Shown here piece by piece: positions 26,587-34,614 of a stretch of 64,000 nucleotides of DNA (positions are counted from its first letter, which is position 1; each line of letters opens with the position of its first letter). Source of the stretch: Bog-159 sp049514955 (GTDB lineage Bacteria > Acidobacteriota > Terriglobia > Bryobacterales > Bryobacteraceae); contig JBEKUO010000001.1 of NCBI GenBank assembly GCA_049514955.1, forward strand, positions 1 through 64,000, in the 5' to 3' direction. The notes beneath the pieces were generated by a model that made no database searches, was not told the origin of the DNA, and worked only from the letters and a program-made list of their open reading frames with translations. The position numbers were made by a program, and so were the translations under genes.

Positions 26587-27609
26587 GTGCACATCTGTGT
26601 TGTCGGCGGCATCTTCGATAAGCCGGCGCATTACCGGTCGAAGCATTCCATCTCTCCCGAGACGGTGCTGGCCGCGGGATTGCGCGAGCGCGGTTGGCAG
26701 GTAACGGCCTGCGGACACCGCAACCCGCTGCCAACGGGCGACTTCGATGTCGTGCATGTGCACCACTTCGGACGGGCGGCGCTACGCATGGCGCTAAGTC
26801 GGAAGCGCGTGCCCTTCGTGTTCACGACCCACGACCCATTTTCGATGAACGGGCTGCCGGTGGGTTGGAAACGGCGGCTGACAGACGCGCTGGTGCTGCG
26901 CCGGGCCGATAGAGTGGTGGCGCTTTCCAACGCGGAGCGCAGTTTTCTGCTCCGGCAATATGGGCTACCGCCGAGCTCGGTCGCGGTGATTCCGAACGGC
27001 ATCGATACCCGCGTGTTCGGTGGCGCCGCGGAGGCGCCGCAGGGCGGGGAACAGCGGCTTCTATTCGCCGGTCAACTGCAAAAGTTCAAAGGGCTGGACT
27101 ACCTGATCGAGGCGCTGCCGGCGGTGCGCGCCGCCTACCCCTGGGTGAAGTTGCAGGTAGTGTACCAGACAGACGCGCTCCTGAAGCATTACCGGGCGCA
27201 TACGGCGAGCCTGGGACTGGATGGGAGAGTCGAGTTCGCCGGGCCCAAGACCGCGCGCGAACTCGCGCAACTCTACTCGGCAGCAGCCGTGGTGGTATCG
27301 CCGAGTCTGGGCGAGTGCCTCTCCACTGTAGTCCTGGAGGCCATGTGCTGCGGAGCGGCGGTGGTGGCGACCGATGTGGGCAGCATACGGGAACAACTGG
27401 ACGAAGCCACCGGCGTGATCGTGCCGCCGCGGGATTCCGGCGCGCTGGCGGAGGCCATCTGTGGCTTGCTGGCGGCAGGCGATCTGCGGTGGACCATCGG
27501 ACAGGCAGCGCGGCGGAAAGCCCGTACGGAATTCACGATCAAGAAGATGATCGACCGTCACGTGCGGCTCTACGAGGAGTTGCTGGGGGCCGATGAGCGC
27601 GCCGCATAG
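26587..27609 (+). CDS. Glycosyltransferase family 4 protein, first gene of polysaccharide operon
   Basis: A 340-aa GT-B enzyme starting at GTG 26587 (MHICVVGGIFDKPAHYR). The N-lobe has DVVHVHHFGRAAL and TTHDPF; the C-lobe has RLLFAGQLQKFKGLDYLIEAL (~160) and SLGECLSTVVLEAMCCGAAVVATDVG (~240), the donor phosphate and E-x7-E region. It should add one sugar of the repeat unit at the inner face of the membrane. The next gene begins 17 bp before its stop. It starts the chain of six overlapping genes that runs to 33579, directly after the partition module. Confidence 0.87.
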   Translation: MHICVVGGIFDKPAHYRSKHSISPETVLAAGLRERGWQVTACGHRNPLPTGDFDVVHVHHFGRAALRMALSRKRVPFVFTTHDPFSMNGLPVGWKRRLTDALVLRRADRVVALSNAERSFLLRQYGLPPSSVAVIPNGIDTRVFGGAAEAPQGGEQRLLFAGQLQKFKGLDYLIEALPAVRAAYPWVKLQVVYQTDALLKHYRAHTASLGLDGRVEFAGPKTARELAQLYSAAAVVVSPSLGECLSTVVLEAMCCGAAVVATDVGSIREQLDEATGVIVPPRDSGALAEAICGLLAAGDLRWTIGQAARRKARTEFTIKKMIDRHVRLYEELLGADERAA

Positions 27610-28930
27610 TGTAGTGCCCGGCACACCGCTTGCTGACGCGCGCGGCTCCGACAACGCGATTCAGAGCCGTGACCGTCAGGGAGCGGTTGTCAGGAATTAC
27701 CAGCGGCTGGGCGCCGCAGCCCGCAATATAGGGCTGGTCTTCGGCGGGCAGGCTGCCCTTTCCGCCAGTAAGGTCGCTGCACTGCTGGTTTTGTCGCATC
27801 ATCTCGCGCCAGCCCGCTTTGCCGAGTGCGCCATCTATGCCAGCAGCAGCCTGGTGGTGGGCAACCTGAGCGAGCTGGGCATCAATATTTCCTGCCTGAA
27901 ATTCGCAGCCGAGGCTCAGCGCGCGGACTGGCTGCGGACCGTTTCGCGGTTTCTGCTGCTGCGGCTGGCGCTGACAGCCGGGGTGATCGCGGCCGTTTTT
28001 CTGCTTGCGCCGCTAGCCAGCGCGAAGCTGCTGCACCATCCGGAATACGCTACGGCGCTACGCCTGGCATGCGGCAGCGCGGCGGTGGCATCGCTCTCCG
28101 CCTTCAGCCTGGTGCTGCTGCAGTCGCGGCGCGAGTTCGCGCGCATGGCGAGGCTGAGCGCGGCGGCCGCCATCCTGCAGATCTCGCCGGTGCTCATGCT
28201 GCTGCGCTTCCCATCGCAAGGCGTGGCGATCCTGTTCGCCGGAGATTTGCTGAGCCGTTCTTGGATCGTCGCTGCCAACCTGGGGCTGCTGGCAGCGGCG
28301 CTAATGGCCGCCCGGACGCCTGGGCCCCGGCCGGCCTGGAAGCCCATCGCCGTCTTTGCCAACTGGATCACGCTTTCCACGCTGATCGGCGCGCTTTACA
28401 ACTACATTCCGTCGATTGCGCTTTCGCGCTGGGCTACGGTTTCGGCGCTCGGCTCCTACAGCCTAGGTATGTCGCTGGCTGGCGGGTTTGCGCTCCTGCT
28501 GAACACCACCAGCACGGTGCTTTTGCCGGACGCCGTGGCGGCCAATACGGTTGCGCGCCGGCTCAGCTACTTGCGCAGCTATCTGCCCGCAGCCGCTCTG
28601 ATGAGCGCAACCCTGCTGGCCCTGACTTGGCTCGCAGGACCGCTCGCCGCGCGCCTGTTTCCGGCCGCCATGCCGGAAACCGTGCGTGTCTTCCAACTGC
28701 TGGCTACGGCGCACCTGGCGCTGCTGGTGGCCAATCCCGTGCAATTCCTGTTGTACGGAGCGGGCCGCCCGCAGTGGTGCACCGCGTCCGACGGCCTGAT
28801 CACCCTGCTGTTCGGCGGCATGGCGGTGTGGCTCGCGCCAGCATACGGCGCCATCGGCGTGGCCTGGGCGCTCCTCATCGCGCAAACCGGCATCAAGGCG
28901 GCGCTGGTGGCGATGGTGGTCCGGCGATGA
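27593..28930 (+). CDS. wzx: Oligosaccharide flippase (Wzx-like)
   Basis: A 445-aa, highly hydrophobic protein with about 12 predicted membrane segments and the polysaccharide-exporter pattern: NIGLVFGGQAALSASKVAALLVLSHHL at the start, LGSYSLGMSLAGGFALLLNTTSTVLLPD in the middle, and a C-terminal YGAIGVAWALLIAQTGIKA. It should flip the lipid-linked repeat unit to the periplasm. The first ~33 residues (TPLADARGSDNAIQSRDRQG) come from a REP-like hairpin at 27626-27686 and are not typical of the family, so the functional N-terminus may begin near NYQRLGAAARNIG. It overlaps both neighbours. Confidence 0.85.
   Translation: MSAPHSVVPGTPLADARGSDNAIQSRDRQGAVVRNYQRLGAAARNIGLVFGGQAALSASKVAALLVLSHHLAPARFAECAIYASSSLVVGNLSELGINISCLKFAAEAQRADWLRTVSRFLLLRLALTAGVIAAVFLLAPLASAKLLHHPEYATALRLACGSAAVASLSAFSLVLLQSRREFARMARLSAAAAILQISPVLMLLRFPSQGVAILFAGDLLSRSWIVAANLGLLAAALMAARTPGPRPAWKPIAVFANWITLSTLIGALYNYIPSIALSRWATVSALGSYSLGMSLAGGFALLLNTTSTVLLPDAVAANTVARRLSYLRSYLPAAALMSATLLALTWLAGPLAARLFPAAMPETVRVFQLLATAHLALLVANPVQFLLYGAGRPQWCTASDGLITLLFGGMAVWLAPAYGAIGVAWALLIAQTGIKAALVAMVVRR
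27626..27686. repeat. REP-like imperfect hairpin in the 5' end of the flippase gene
   Basis: The arms CCGCTTGCTGACG...CGGCTC and GAGCCG...CGTCAGGGAGCGG pair over most of ~23 positions, around a 15-nt loop. It is translated as LADARGSD...RDRQGAVV, a peptide I recall appearing at odd places in predicted Acidobacteria proteins because this repeat is dispersed in those genomes. Confidence 0.6.
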
Positions 28931-30282
28931 GACCGGCCCTCATTTTCACGCTTGCCGTGACCGCCGCGGCGGCGCACTACGCCAACGGATCGCCTGCGGG
29001 GATGAATGCCTATCTGTTCTTCGGCACGCTGCTCGCGGTCTTCGGTGCCTACAGCCGCGGCATGCACGGGCGGAACTACTGGCTGAGCTTGACAGGGCTG
29101 GTGGAAGCCTGGTTCGTTTTCGATTACTGCCTGTATGGAACTGCGCTCGCCGTGTTGGGCCGGAGCAAGGCGCCGCTCGCGGCATCCACGGAAGAAGCCT
29201 ATTCGCGCGCGTACCTGGTAGGGGCACTGGCGCTGCTGGCTTTCGCATCCGGCGCGCATTTTGCCGGCAGGCGGTCGCCGAGGCCGGAGGCTAAGGGCTG
29301 GGGGCTGCACGCTGGAAAACTCGCGCGTCGCGTGTTCCTGTTATTTACGGCGGCCGGCGTGGTAAGCGTCATCGTGCTGCTGCTCGATCCCGAAAGCCGG
29401 CAGCAACTCTTCTTCGAGCATGTCGGACTGGCGCCGCGCGAGGGCATGGGCCGGTACACCTCGCTGTTATTCATGCTGCCGACCACCGCCGTGGGGCTCT
29501 GGTATTTGTCCAGTCGGAAACGGCCGTATTCGCGCTGGCTGACTATGGCGGGCCTGTTTCTGATTGCGGCCATCCACCTGGGTTATGGCAGGCGCCTGAT
29601 GTGGGCGGGCACCATGCTCCTGATCCTCCATTTATGCAAGGTGCGCGGCATTTTCACGCTGCGGGCGCGCTACCTAGCGGTCGCGTTGCCGCTGCTTATC
29701 CTCGTGTCGGTTTGGATGGAAGCCAGCAAGAACCTGGGATGGTACACCGCCACGGAAAGCATCCAGATTTCCCGACTGGCCGACGGCAACAAGGTTTTTG
29801 ACATGGTGGACAACTCGGTGGGCCGCTTCGATACTACGGCGGCGTTGATCGCCAATCGCGAAACGTTGCCCTATTACTACGGCGAGACGTTCCTGATGGC
29901 GCCCCTGCAGGTGCTGCCGGTGTCGGCGGGATTCGAACGTTCGCGCGGCGTGCGCGAAGAGTTGGGCGAATTGATCTACGGCGCCTTCGGGCAAGGGCTG
30001 GTATCGCAGGAGGCTTCGCTCGTTGGCGAACTGTACGCCAATTTCAGTTACGTCGGGGTGATGGCGGGGTTTTTGGTGGTGGGGTTCGGAGCGGCATTTC
30101 TGGACGCGCGCTGCCATCACAGCCGCCATCCGCTGGTGGCTATGGGCTACGGATTGTGTTTGTTTCGCGCCATCCATCAATTGGCGACGGCATCTACGTC
30201 CTGGTTTCCACTCACGTTTCTGGCGTTTCTGCCGTGGCTGTGTACGGCCGCCGCAGTCCGGCTGGCCAGGAGGCCTCTGTGA
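28927..30282 (+). CDS. wzy: Polysaccharide polymerase (Wzy-like) integral membrane protein
   Basis: A 451-aa protein with about 10-11 hydrophobic segments, for example LIFTLAVTAAAAHY, YLFFGTLLAVFGAY, VFLLFTAAGVVSVIVLLL and LLILHL. It has a large polar loop containing YYYGETFLMAPLQVLPV and a second polar region with EASLVGELYANFSYVGVMAGF; these features match O-antigen/oligosaccharide repeat-unit polymerases. It should join repeat units in the periplasm. Sequence identity in this family is always low, so the call rests on topology and position between Wzx and glycosyltransferases. The start ATG overlaps the flippase stop (ATGA). Confidence 0.78.
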   Translation: MRPALIFTLAVTAAAAHYANGSPAGMNAYLFFGTLLAVFGAYSRGMHGRNYWLSLTGLVEAWFVFDYCLYGTALAVLGRSKAPLAASTEEAYSRAYLVGALALLAFASGAHFAGRRSPRPEAKGWGLHAGKLARRVFLLFTAAGVVSVIVLLLDPESRQQLFFEHVGLAPREGMGRYTSLLFMLPTTAVGLWYLSSRKRPYSRWLTMAGLFLIAAIHLGYGRRLMWAGTMLLILHLCKVRGIFTLRARYLAVALPLLILVSVWMEASKNLGWYTATESIQISRLADGNKVFDMVDNSVGRFDTTAALIANRETLPYYYGETFLMAPLQVLPVSAGFERSRGVREELGELIYGAFGQGLVSQEASLVGELYANFSYVGVMAGFLVVGFGAAFLDARCHHSRHPLVAMGYGLCLFRAIHQLATASTSWFPLTFLAFLPWLCTAAAVRLARRPL

Positions 30283-31388
30283 TTGTCCACGTAGGTCCAT
30301 CGAATCTTCGGCTACCGGCGCGGCTCGGCGGGGCAGTGGAACGGCGCATGATGGAACTGGCCGAAGCGCAAGCTCGCGGCGGTGAGCGGGTCGTCGTTTA
30401 CTCGACGGGCGCGGAAACAGGTTGGCGGGACTACCACGGCGTGCGCATCCGGTATCTGGCCGGCCCCCGCGCGGAGTTTGCCCTGCGCTTCGTGTACGAC
30501 GCCGCGCGCGGTCCGGAGGGCGTCCGGCCCCGGGTGGTCCACGTGCATAATCGCGCAGAGATCTCTTGGCTGGCAAAGACGGTGGGACTGGGTCCCACGC
30601 TGCTGAGTTGCGATTACCACTTCGAGCCATGGCGCCGCTCTCCGCGCTTCCGCCCCATCAGCAAGGCGGTCTGGCGGCGGTGCTTGCTGGCTGCCCACCG
30701 CATCGCGCCGGTTTCGGCCTACTGTCTCCGGGTCCATCGGGATTATTGGGATCTGCCCGACAGCAAGTTCGTGCTGATCGCAAATGGCGTGGATTGCGCC
30801 CGCTTTCATCCGGACGCGGCCCTACGTGCCGAGTGGCGGGAACGCCTGGCGCTGGACGGGCGCCCTGCCATCCTGTACGTGGGCAGATTGTGCGAGCAGA
30901 AAGGCACCGACCTGCTGATCGCGGCGTATCGCATGCTGAAGCAGCCGGCCACTCTGGTAGCCGTGGGCCCCTGCGAGTTGTTCGGTAAGACGCAGCCTAG
31001 CGCTCTGGCAGCCGAATTCCGGGAAGCAGGTGGCATCTATCTGCCGCCGCTGGACGATGCCGATATGCCGGGGATCTACAACGCCTGCGACATGTTCGTG
31101 ATGCCTACGCGGGAACTGGAAATGTTCGGCATGGCGGCAGTGGAGGCGCAGGCCTGTGGCAAGCCGGTGGTGGCGAGCGATCACGGCGGGCTGCGCGAGA
31201 CCGTGCCGGAGTCGGCCGGAATGCGTTTCCGCACCGGAGACGCCGCGGACCTGGCGGACCGGCTGGAGACTCTGCTCGGTCGTCCCGATCTGCTGGATAC
31301 GCTCGGCGCTGGCGCTCGTGAAAATGCCTCGCGCTACGACTGGCCGCGCATCGCCGAGTGTTGCGAGGAGGCCTACGCCGCGTTATGA
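30279..31388 (+). CDS. Glycosyltransferase family 4 protein
   Basis: A 369-aa GT-B enzyme. I place the start at GTG 30279 because a strong ribosome-binding site (CCAGGAGG, 30266-30273) sits six bases upstream, it overlaps the polymerase stop (GTGA), and VIVHVGPSNLRLPARLGGAVERRM is the normal family start with its glycine-rich loop. Later motifs are AILYVGRLCEQKGTDLLIAAY and TRELEMFGMAAVEAQACGKPVVASDHGG. It adds a sugar to the growing repeat unit; the sugar is unknown. It is coupled to the GT2 gene that follows (ATGA overlap). Confidence 0.87.
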   Translation: MIVHVGPSNLRLPARLGGAVERRMMELAEAQARGGERVVVYSTGAETGWRDYHGVRIRYLAGPRAEFALRFVYDAARGPEGVRPRVVHVHNRAEISWLAKTVGLGPTLLSCDYHFEPWRRSPRFRPISKAVWRRCLLAAHRIAPVSAYCLRVHRDYWDLPDSKFVLIANGVDCARFHPDAALRAEWRERLALDGRPAILYVGRLCEQKGTDLLIAAYRMLKQPATLVAVGPCELFGKTQPSALAAEFREAGGIYLPPLDDADMPGIYNACDMFVMPTRELEMFGMAAVEAQACGKPVVASDHGGLRETVPESAGMRFRTGDAADLADRLETLLGRPDLLDTLGAGARENASRYDWPRIAECCEEAYAAL

Positions 31389-32230
31389 GCATACCGCTGG
31401 TGAGCATCGCCATGCCGTTTTACAATGCCCAGCACACAATCGGCGCCGCCATACGGTCGATCCTGCTGCAGAGCTATGCGAATTGGGAATTGCTGCTGTG
31501 CGATGACGGCTCCACGGATGCGAGTTGCGCGATTGCGCGCTCGTTCGGCGATCCGCGCATCGTGGTGTGGGGCGACCGGCGCCGGCTGCAACTCGGCGCC
31601 CGCTTGAACGAGTGTATCGAGCGCGCCGCGGGCGAGTACGTCGCGCGCATGGACGCCGACGACATTGCCTATCCGCGGCGCTTGCAGAAGCAAGTGCGTT
31701 TTCTCGAAGATCATCCGGGAGTAGACCTGACCGGGGGATGGGCAGTACTGTTCTCGGATCGCGGCACGCCGGTCGGCAAGCGCACCGATCCCACAGCGCA
31801 TGGCGACATCGCGCGCCGGCCGCTCTATTCCTTCAAGCTGATCCACCCCACCTTCATGGGGAAAACATCCTGGTTCCGGCGCTATGGGTATCGCGCCGAT
31901 GCCATACGCTGCGAGGATCACGATCTGCTGTTTCGGGCCCACGCGGGCAGCCGCTACGCCAACATGCCGGAAATCGTGCTCGGCTACCGGGAGGGCGCCA
32001 TCGATCTGCGTAAGCGGCTGCGCTCGCGCTGGATGTGGTACCGTTGCGCCGGTCGCTACCTGAATGCCGCCGGGCGGCTGCGGGTGGGCGCCGTCGAGTT
32101 GCTGAAGAGCAGCCGCGATGCCTTGGCCGTGGCCGCGGGGGCCGATACCGCGTGGCTGCGATCGCGCGCCACGGCGCTCACCGAGGAGGAATTGCGGGAA
32201 TGGCGGCAGGTATGGGCCTCGGTATCATGA
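31385..32230 (+). CDS. Glycosyltransferase family 2 protein
   Basis: A 281-aa GT-A enzyme. The nucleotide-binding start is PLVSIAMPFYNAQHTIGAAIRSILLQSY, followed by ELLLCDDGSTD, and the metal-binding D-x-D motif is in VARMDADDIAYP (~93). ...IRCEDHDLLFRAH is the catalytic ED-x-x-L motif. It is an inverting transferase acting on a lipid-linked acceptor. The ATG at 31385 overlaps the preceding stop and gives the normal family length. The last ~50 residues are basic and probably associate with the membrane. Confidence 0.87.
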   Translation: MSIPLVSIAMPFYNAQHTIGAAIRSILLQSYANWELLLCDDGSTDASCAIARSFGDPRIVVWGDRRRLQLGARLNECIERAAGEYVARMDADDIAYPRRLQKQVRFLEDHPGVDLTGGWAVLFSDRGTPVGKRTDPTAHGDIARRPLYSFKLIHPTFMGKTSWFRRYGYRADAIRCEDHDLLFRAHAGSRYANMPEIVLGYREGAIDLRKRLRSRWMWYRCAGRYLNAAGRLRVGAVELLKSSRDALAVAAGADTAWLRSRATALTEEELREWRQVWASVS

Positions 32231-33579
32231 CCGCTGGTGTAATGAGCACGGCCAGGGTTTGTCCAGCCACGGTGTGGCCCGCGCCGGATTACAACACGGT
32301 GGCGGCCAGCGTGCGCGATCTGTTCCGCTTTCTCGGCCTGGACGCGCATAATCCCCTGGGCCGGTGGATCCAGCCCGGCATGACCGTAGTCATCAAGCCC
32401 AACTGGGTGAAGCATGAGTTCGGAGCAACGGAAGGTTGCCACGTGCTTTACACGCATGCATCGCTGCTACGCGTGCTGATCGATGCGGCGCTGGCGGCGG
32501 TGGGTCGGAATGGGCGCGTCTACGTGGCCGACGCGCCGCTGCAAGGCTGCCATTTCGCCCGCTTTCGCCGGCAGAGTGGGCTCGCCGAACTAGAGGAGCG
32601 CTACGCGCGCGCTCCGGTCGCGTTTCTCGATCTGCGGCAACAGTGGGCCGAAATCGACGATGCCAGCAGTTTCGTGCGCGGCGTGCATGCGCTCGCGGGC
32701 GATCCCCAGGGCTATTCGCTGGTGGATCTGGGCGCACGCAGCCGCCTCGCGTGCTTCGGCGTAAATGCGCGCTTCGGGGTGACCGATTATCGCGCCGAAA
32801 CCACCAACGGCCATCACCGCGCGAGCCAGCACCGTTATTTGGTGAGCAATACCGTGTTGAGCGCCGATGTGATCCTAAACGTTCCCAAGCTCAAGACTCA
32901 CATGAAAACCGGCATGACCGGCGCGCTCAAGAATTTCGTGGGCATCATCGGGTCCAAGGATTTTCTGCCGCACTTTCGCGCGGGTTCTCCGAGGAGTGGC
33001 GGAGATGAGTACCCGGACAGGAACTGGGCCAGCCGGGCGGCCAGTCCTGTCCGGGAGCTTCTGCAGACGCGCGCGCCTTTGTGGCTTTGGAAGTTGGCAC
33101 GGGCGGGCGCGCAGGCAGCGTCGTCGCCGGTGATTCATGGCGGCGGATGGCATGGCAACGATACGCTGTGGCGCACGGTCCACGACCTGGTGGCTATTGC
33201 CCGCAATTACGGCGTGGACGGCACGCGCCGGGACCGGCCCCGCACCATCCTGACGCTGGTGGATGCCATTGTGGCGGGCGAAGATTGCGGGCCGCTGAAG
33301 CCGCGCCCCAAGCCGTGCGGGCTGCTGGTGTGGGGAGAAGATCCCGGCGTGGTCGACGTCACCTGCGCCACGCTGATGGGTTTCGACTGGCGCCGCATTC
33401 CCCTGCTCAGCCATCTGTGCGATGCCCAGGCGCGGGCTTTCAGCGACTTTGCCGGCGAGTTGGCATTTCACGCGCCGGCGCCGGGATTGGAGGACTTTGT
33501 ACGGAGTGGCGGCGGGCAGTTCGCCTCGCCGGTCGGCTGGGCAGGGGAGATAGAGCAGCGCCAAAGGAGTAAACTTTAA
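32227..33579 (+). CDS. DUF362 domain-containing protein
   Basis: A 450-aa protein with DUF362 features: MTVVIKPNWVKHE near residue 45, VYVADAPLQGCHFARF, the central VILNVPKLKTHMKTGMTGALKNFVGIIGSKD (~215-245), and GGGWHGNDTLWRTVHDLV. DUF362 proteins often carry ferredoxin-type CxxC clusters; none is visible here. The function is unknown, although several relatives sit in polysaccharide loci. The ATG at 32227 overlaps the stop of the GT2 gene, which makes it part of the same coupled operon and argues for a role in glycan assembly or export. Confidence 0.8.
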   Translation: MTAGVMSTARVCPATVWPAPDYNTVAASVRDLFRFLGLDAHNPLGRWIQPGMTVVIKPNWVKHEFGATEGCHVLYTHASLLRVLIDAALAAVGRNGRVYVADAPLQGCHFARFRRQSGLAELEERYARAPVAFLDLRQQWAEIDDASSFVRGVHALAGDPQGYSLVDLGARSRLACFGVNARFGVTDYRAETTNGHHRASQHRYLVSNTVLSADVILNVPKLKTHMKTGMTGALKNFVGIIGSKDFLPHFRAGSPRSGGDEYPDRNWASRAASPVRELLQTRAPLWLWKLARAGAQAASSPVIHGGGWHGNDTLWRTVHDLVAIARNYGVDGTRRDRPRTILTLVDAIVAGEDCGPLKPRPKPCGLLVWGEDPGVVDVTCATLMGFDWRRIPLLSHLCDAQARAFSDFAGELAFHAPAPGLEDFVRSGGGQFASPVGWAGEIEQRQRSKL

Positions 33580-33583
33580 GTGC

Positions 33584-34114
33584 ATGGCGACCTCGACCAG
33601 CGTTCCCGTGGAAGAGTATCTGCGGACCACCTACCATCCGGATATGGATTACGTGGATGGAGAGCTTGTGGAGCGGCACGTGGGTGAACGTAGGCACAGC
33701 CGCTTGCAGATACTATGCGTGCTGCTGCTTGGCCCCCGCGAGCGGGAGCGCGGTTTCCACGTTTTTACCGAACAGCGATTGCGCGTGTTAGGCACGAAAC
33801 ACAGGTATCGCATCCCGGATGTGTGCGTGATGGCGCTGCCTTATCGGTCGGAGCCAGTCCTGACCACTCCGCCCCACCTGGCAATCGAAATCCTATCTCC
33901 AGAGGACGAGACGGCTGACATTCTTGCGAAAGTGGCTGACTTCCTGCGGTTTGGCATTCCCCACATCTGGATCGTGGATCCGTACAAGCGCACTTTGCAG
34001 GAAGCCGACCGCGAAGGCATCCGCTATCGTACCGACTTGGTGGTCGAGACCGAGTTGGTTGGGCGCATCGACTTCAAGGAACTGTTCTCGCAACTTGAGG
34101 AACCCACCGAGTGA
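33584..34114 (+). CDS. Uma2 family (PD-(D/E)XK nuclease-like) protein
   Basis: A 176-aa Uma2 protein of standard length: MATSTSVPVEEYLRTTYHPDMDYVDGELVERHVG, then RIPDVCVM, PPHLAIEILSPEDETADILAKVADFLRFGIPHIWIVDP. The metal and catalytic residues of the fold (Asp in PDV, Glu in IEILS, Lys in AKV) are in place. It begins four bases after the DUF362 stop, so it is probably the last gene of the operon. It differs strongly from the Uma2 at 3732-4394. No function in sugar metabolism is known for this family. Confidence 0.85.
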   Translation: MATSTSVPVEEYLRTTYHPDMDYVDGELVERHVGERRHSRLQILCVLLLGPRERERGFHVFTEQRLRVLGTKHRYRIPDVCVMALPYRSEPVLTTPPHLAIEILSPEDETADILAKVADFLRFGIPHIWIVDPYKRTLQEADREGIRYRTDLVVETELVGRIDFKELFSQLEEPTE

Positions 34115-34614
34115 TGGCGTTGGCACCTGCCCTCACTCTGTCCTCCATTTGTCGATAGTTGCAAAGCGCCCTCATCTCTCTACGCCGCGCACCTTACCGT
34201 TCGAAGGGCTCTTTCGCGAATTCCAGGCTTCGGACATCCTGGTCCTGCGGAACTCTGTGCAACAGCCTGTTGCACAATTCGGAAGATTCTCCGCAGCTAG
34301 ATATTATGGCATCGCGAAATTATGCAGTAGCCGGCTGCACAATTGCTCTTCCCTCCAATCTTTGGCAAGACTTGGCACGGAGAGAAGCCCCGCATTTCCG
34401 GAACCGCCGCCTTCGGGTCGGCGGGAAGACGGTCGATTATCTTAGCGCCGCAAGCCCTCCGTACACCTGCCGCGTCAGGATTTCGCGGGCCTACTTGCCA
34501 ATACAGCGGACCAGCTCGTAGACGGCCACCGCACCCCTGAAAAAAGTCCGCACGTTTCAGAGATAAAGTACCGATCCTCTGCCACCATCTGATTTCAACG
34601 CTTCCGCATTGCAA
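34115..34614. other. Intergenic region with palindromes between Uma2 and the adenylating enzyme
   Basis: About 500 bp with no supported gene. It contains a perfect 19-bp palindrome, GTGCAACAGCCTGTTGCAC (34257-34275). About 70 bp downstream TGCACAATT recurs, next to a second, imperfect inverted repeat, TGCAGTAGCCGGCTGCA (34324-34340). The region is less GC-rich than its neighbours. It may hold the end of one operon and the promoter of the next, or be a relic of a mobile element. Confidence 0.45.

Noticed and set aside
27826..28926. In-frame upstream extension of the Wzy-like gene (818 residues in total)
   Set aside because: The extension lies in the wrong frame of the flippase gene and encodes low-complexity Arg/Ala sequence; the ATG at 28927 overlaps the flippase stop and starts a normal membrane protein.
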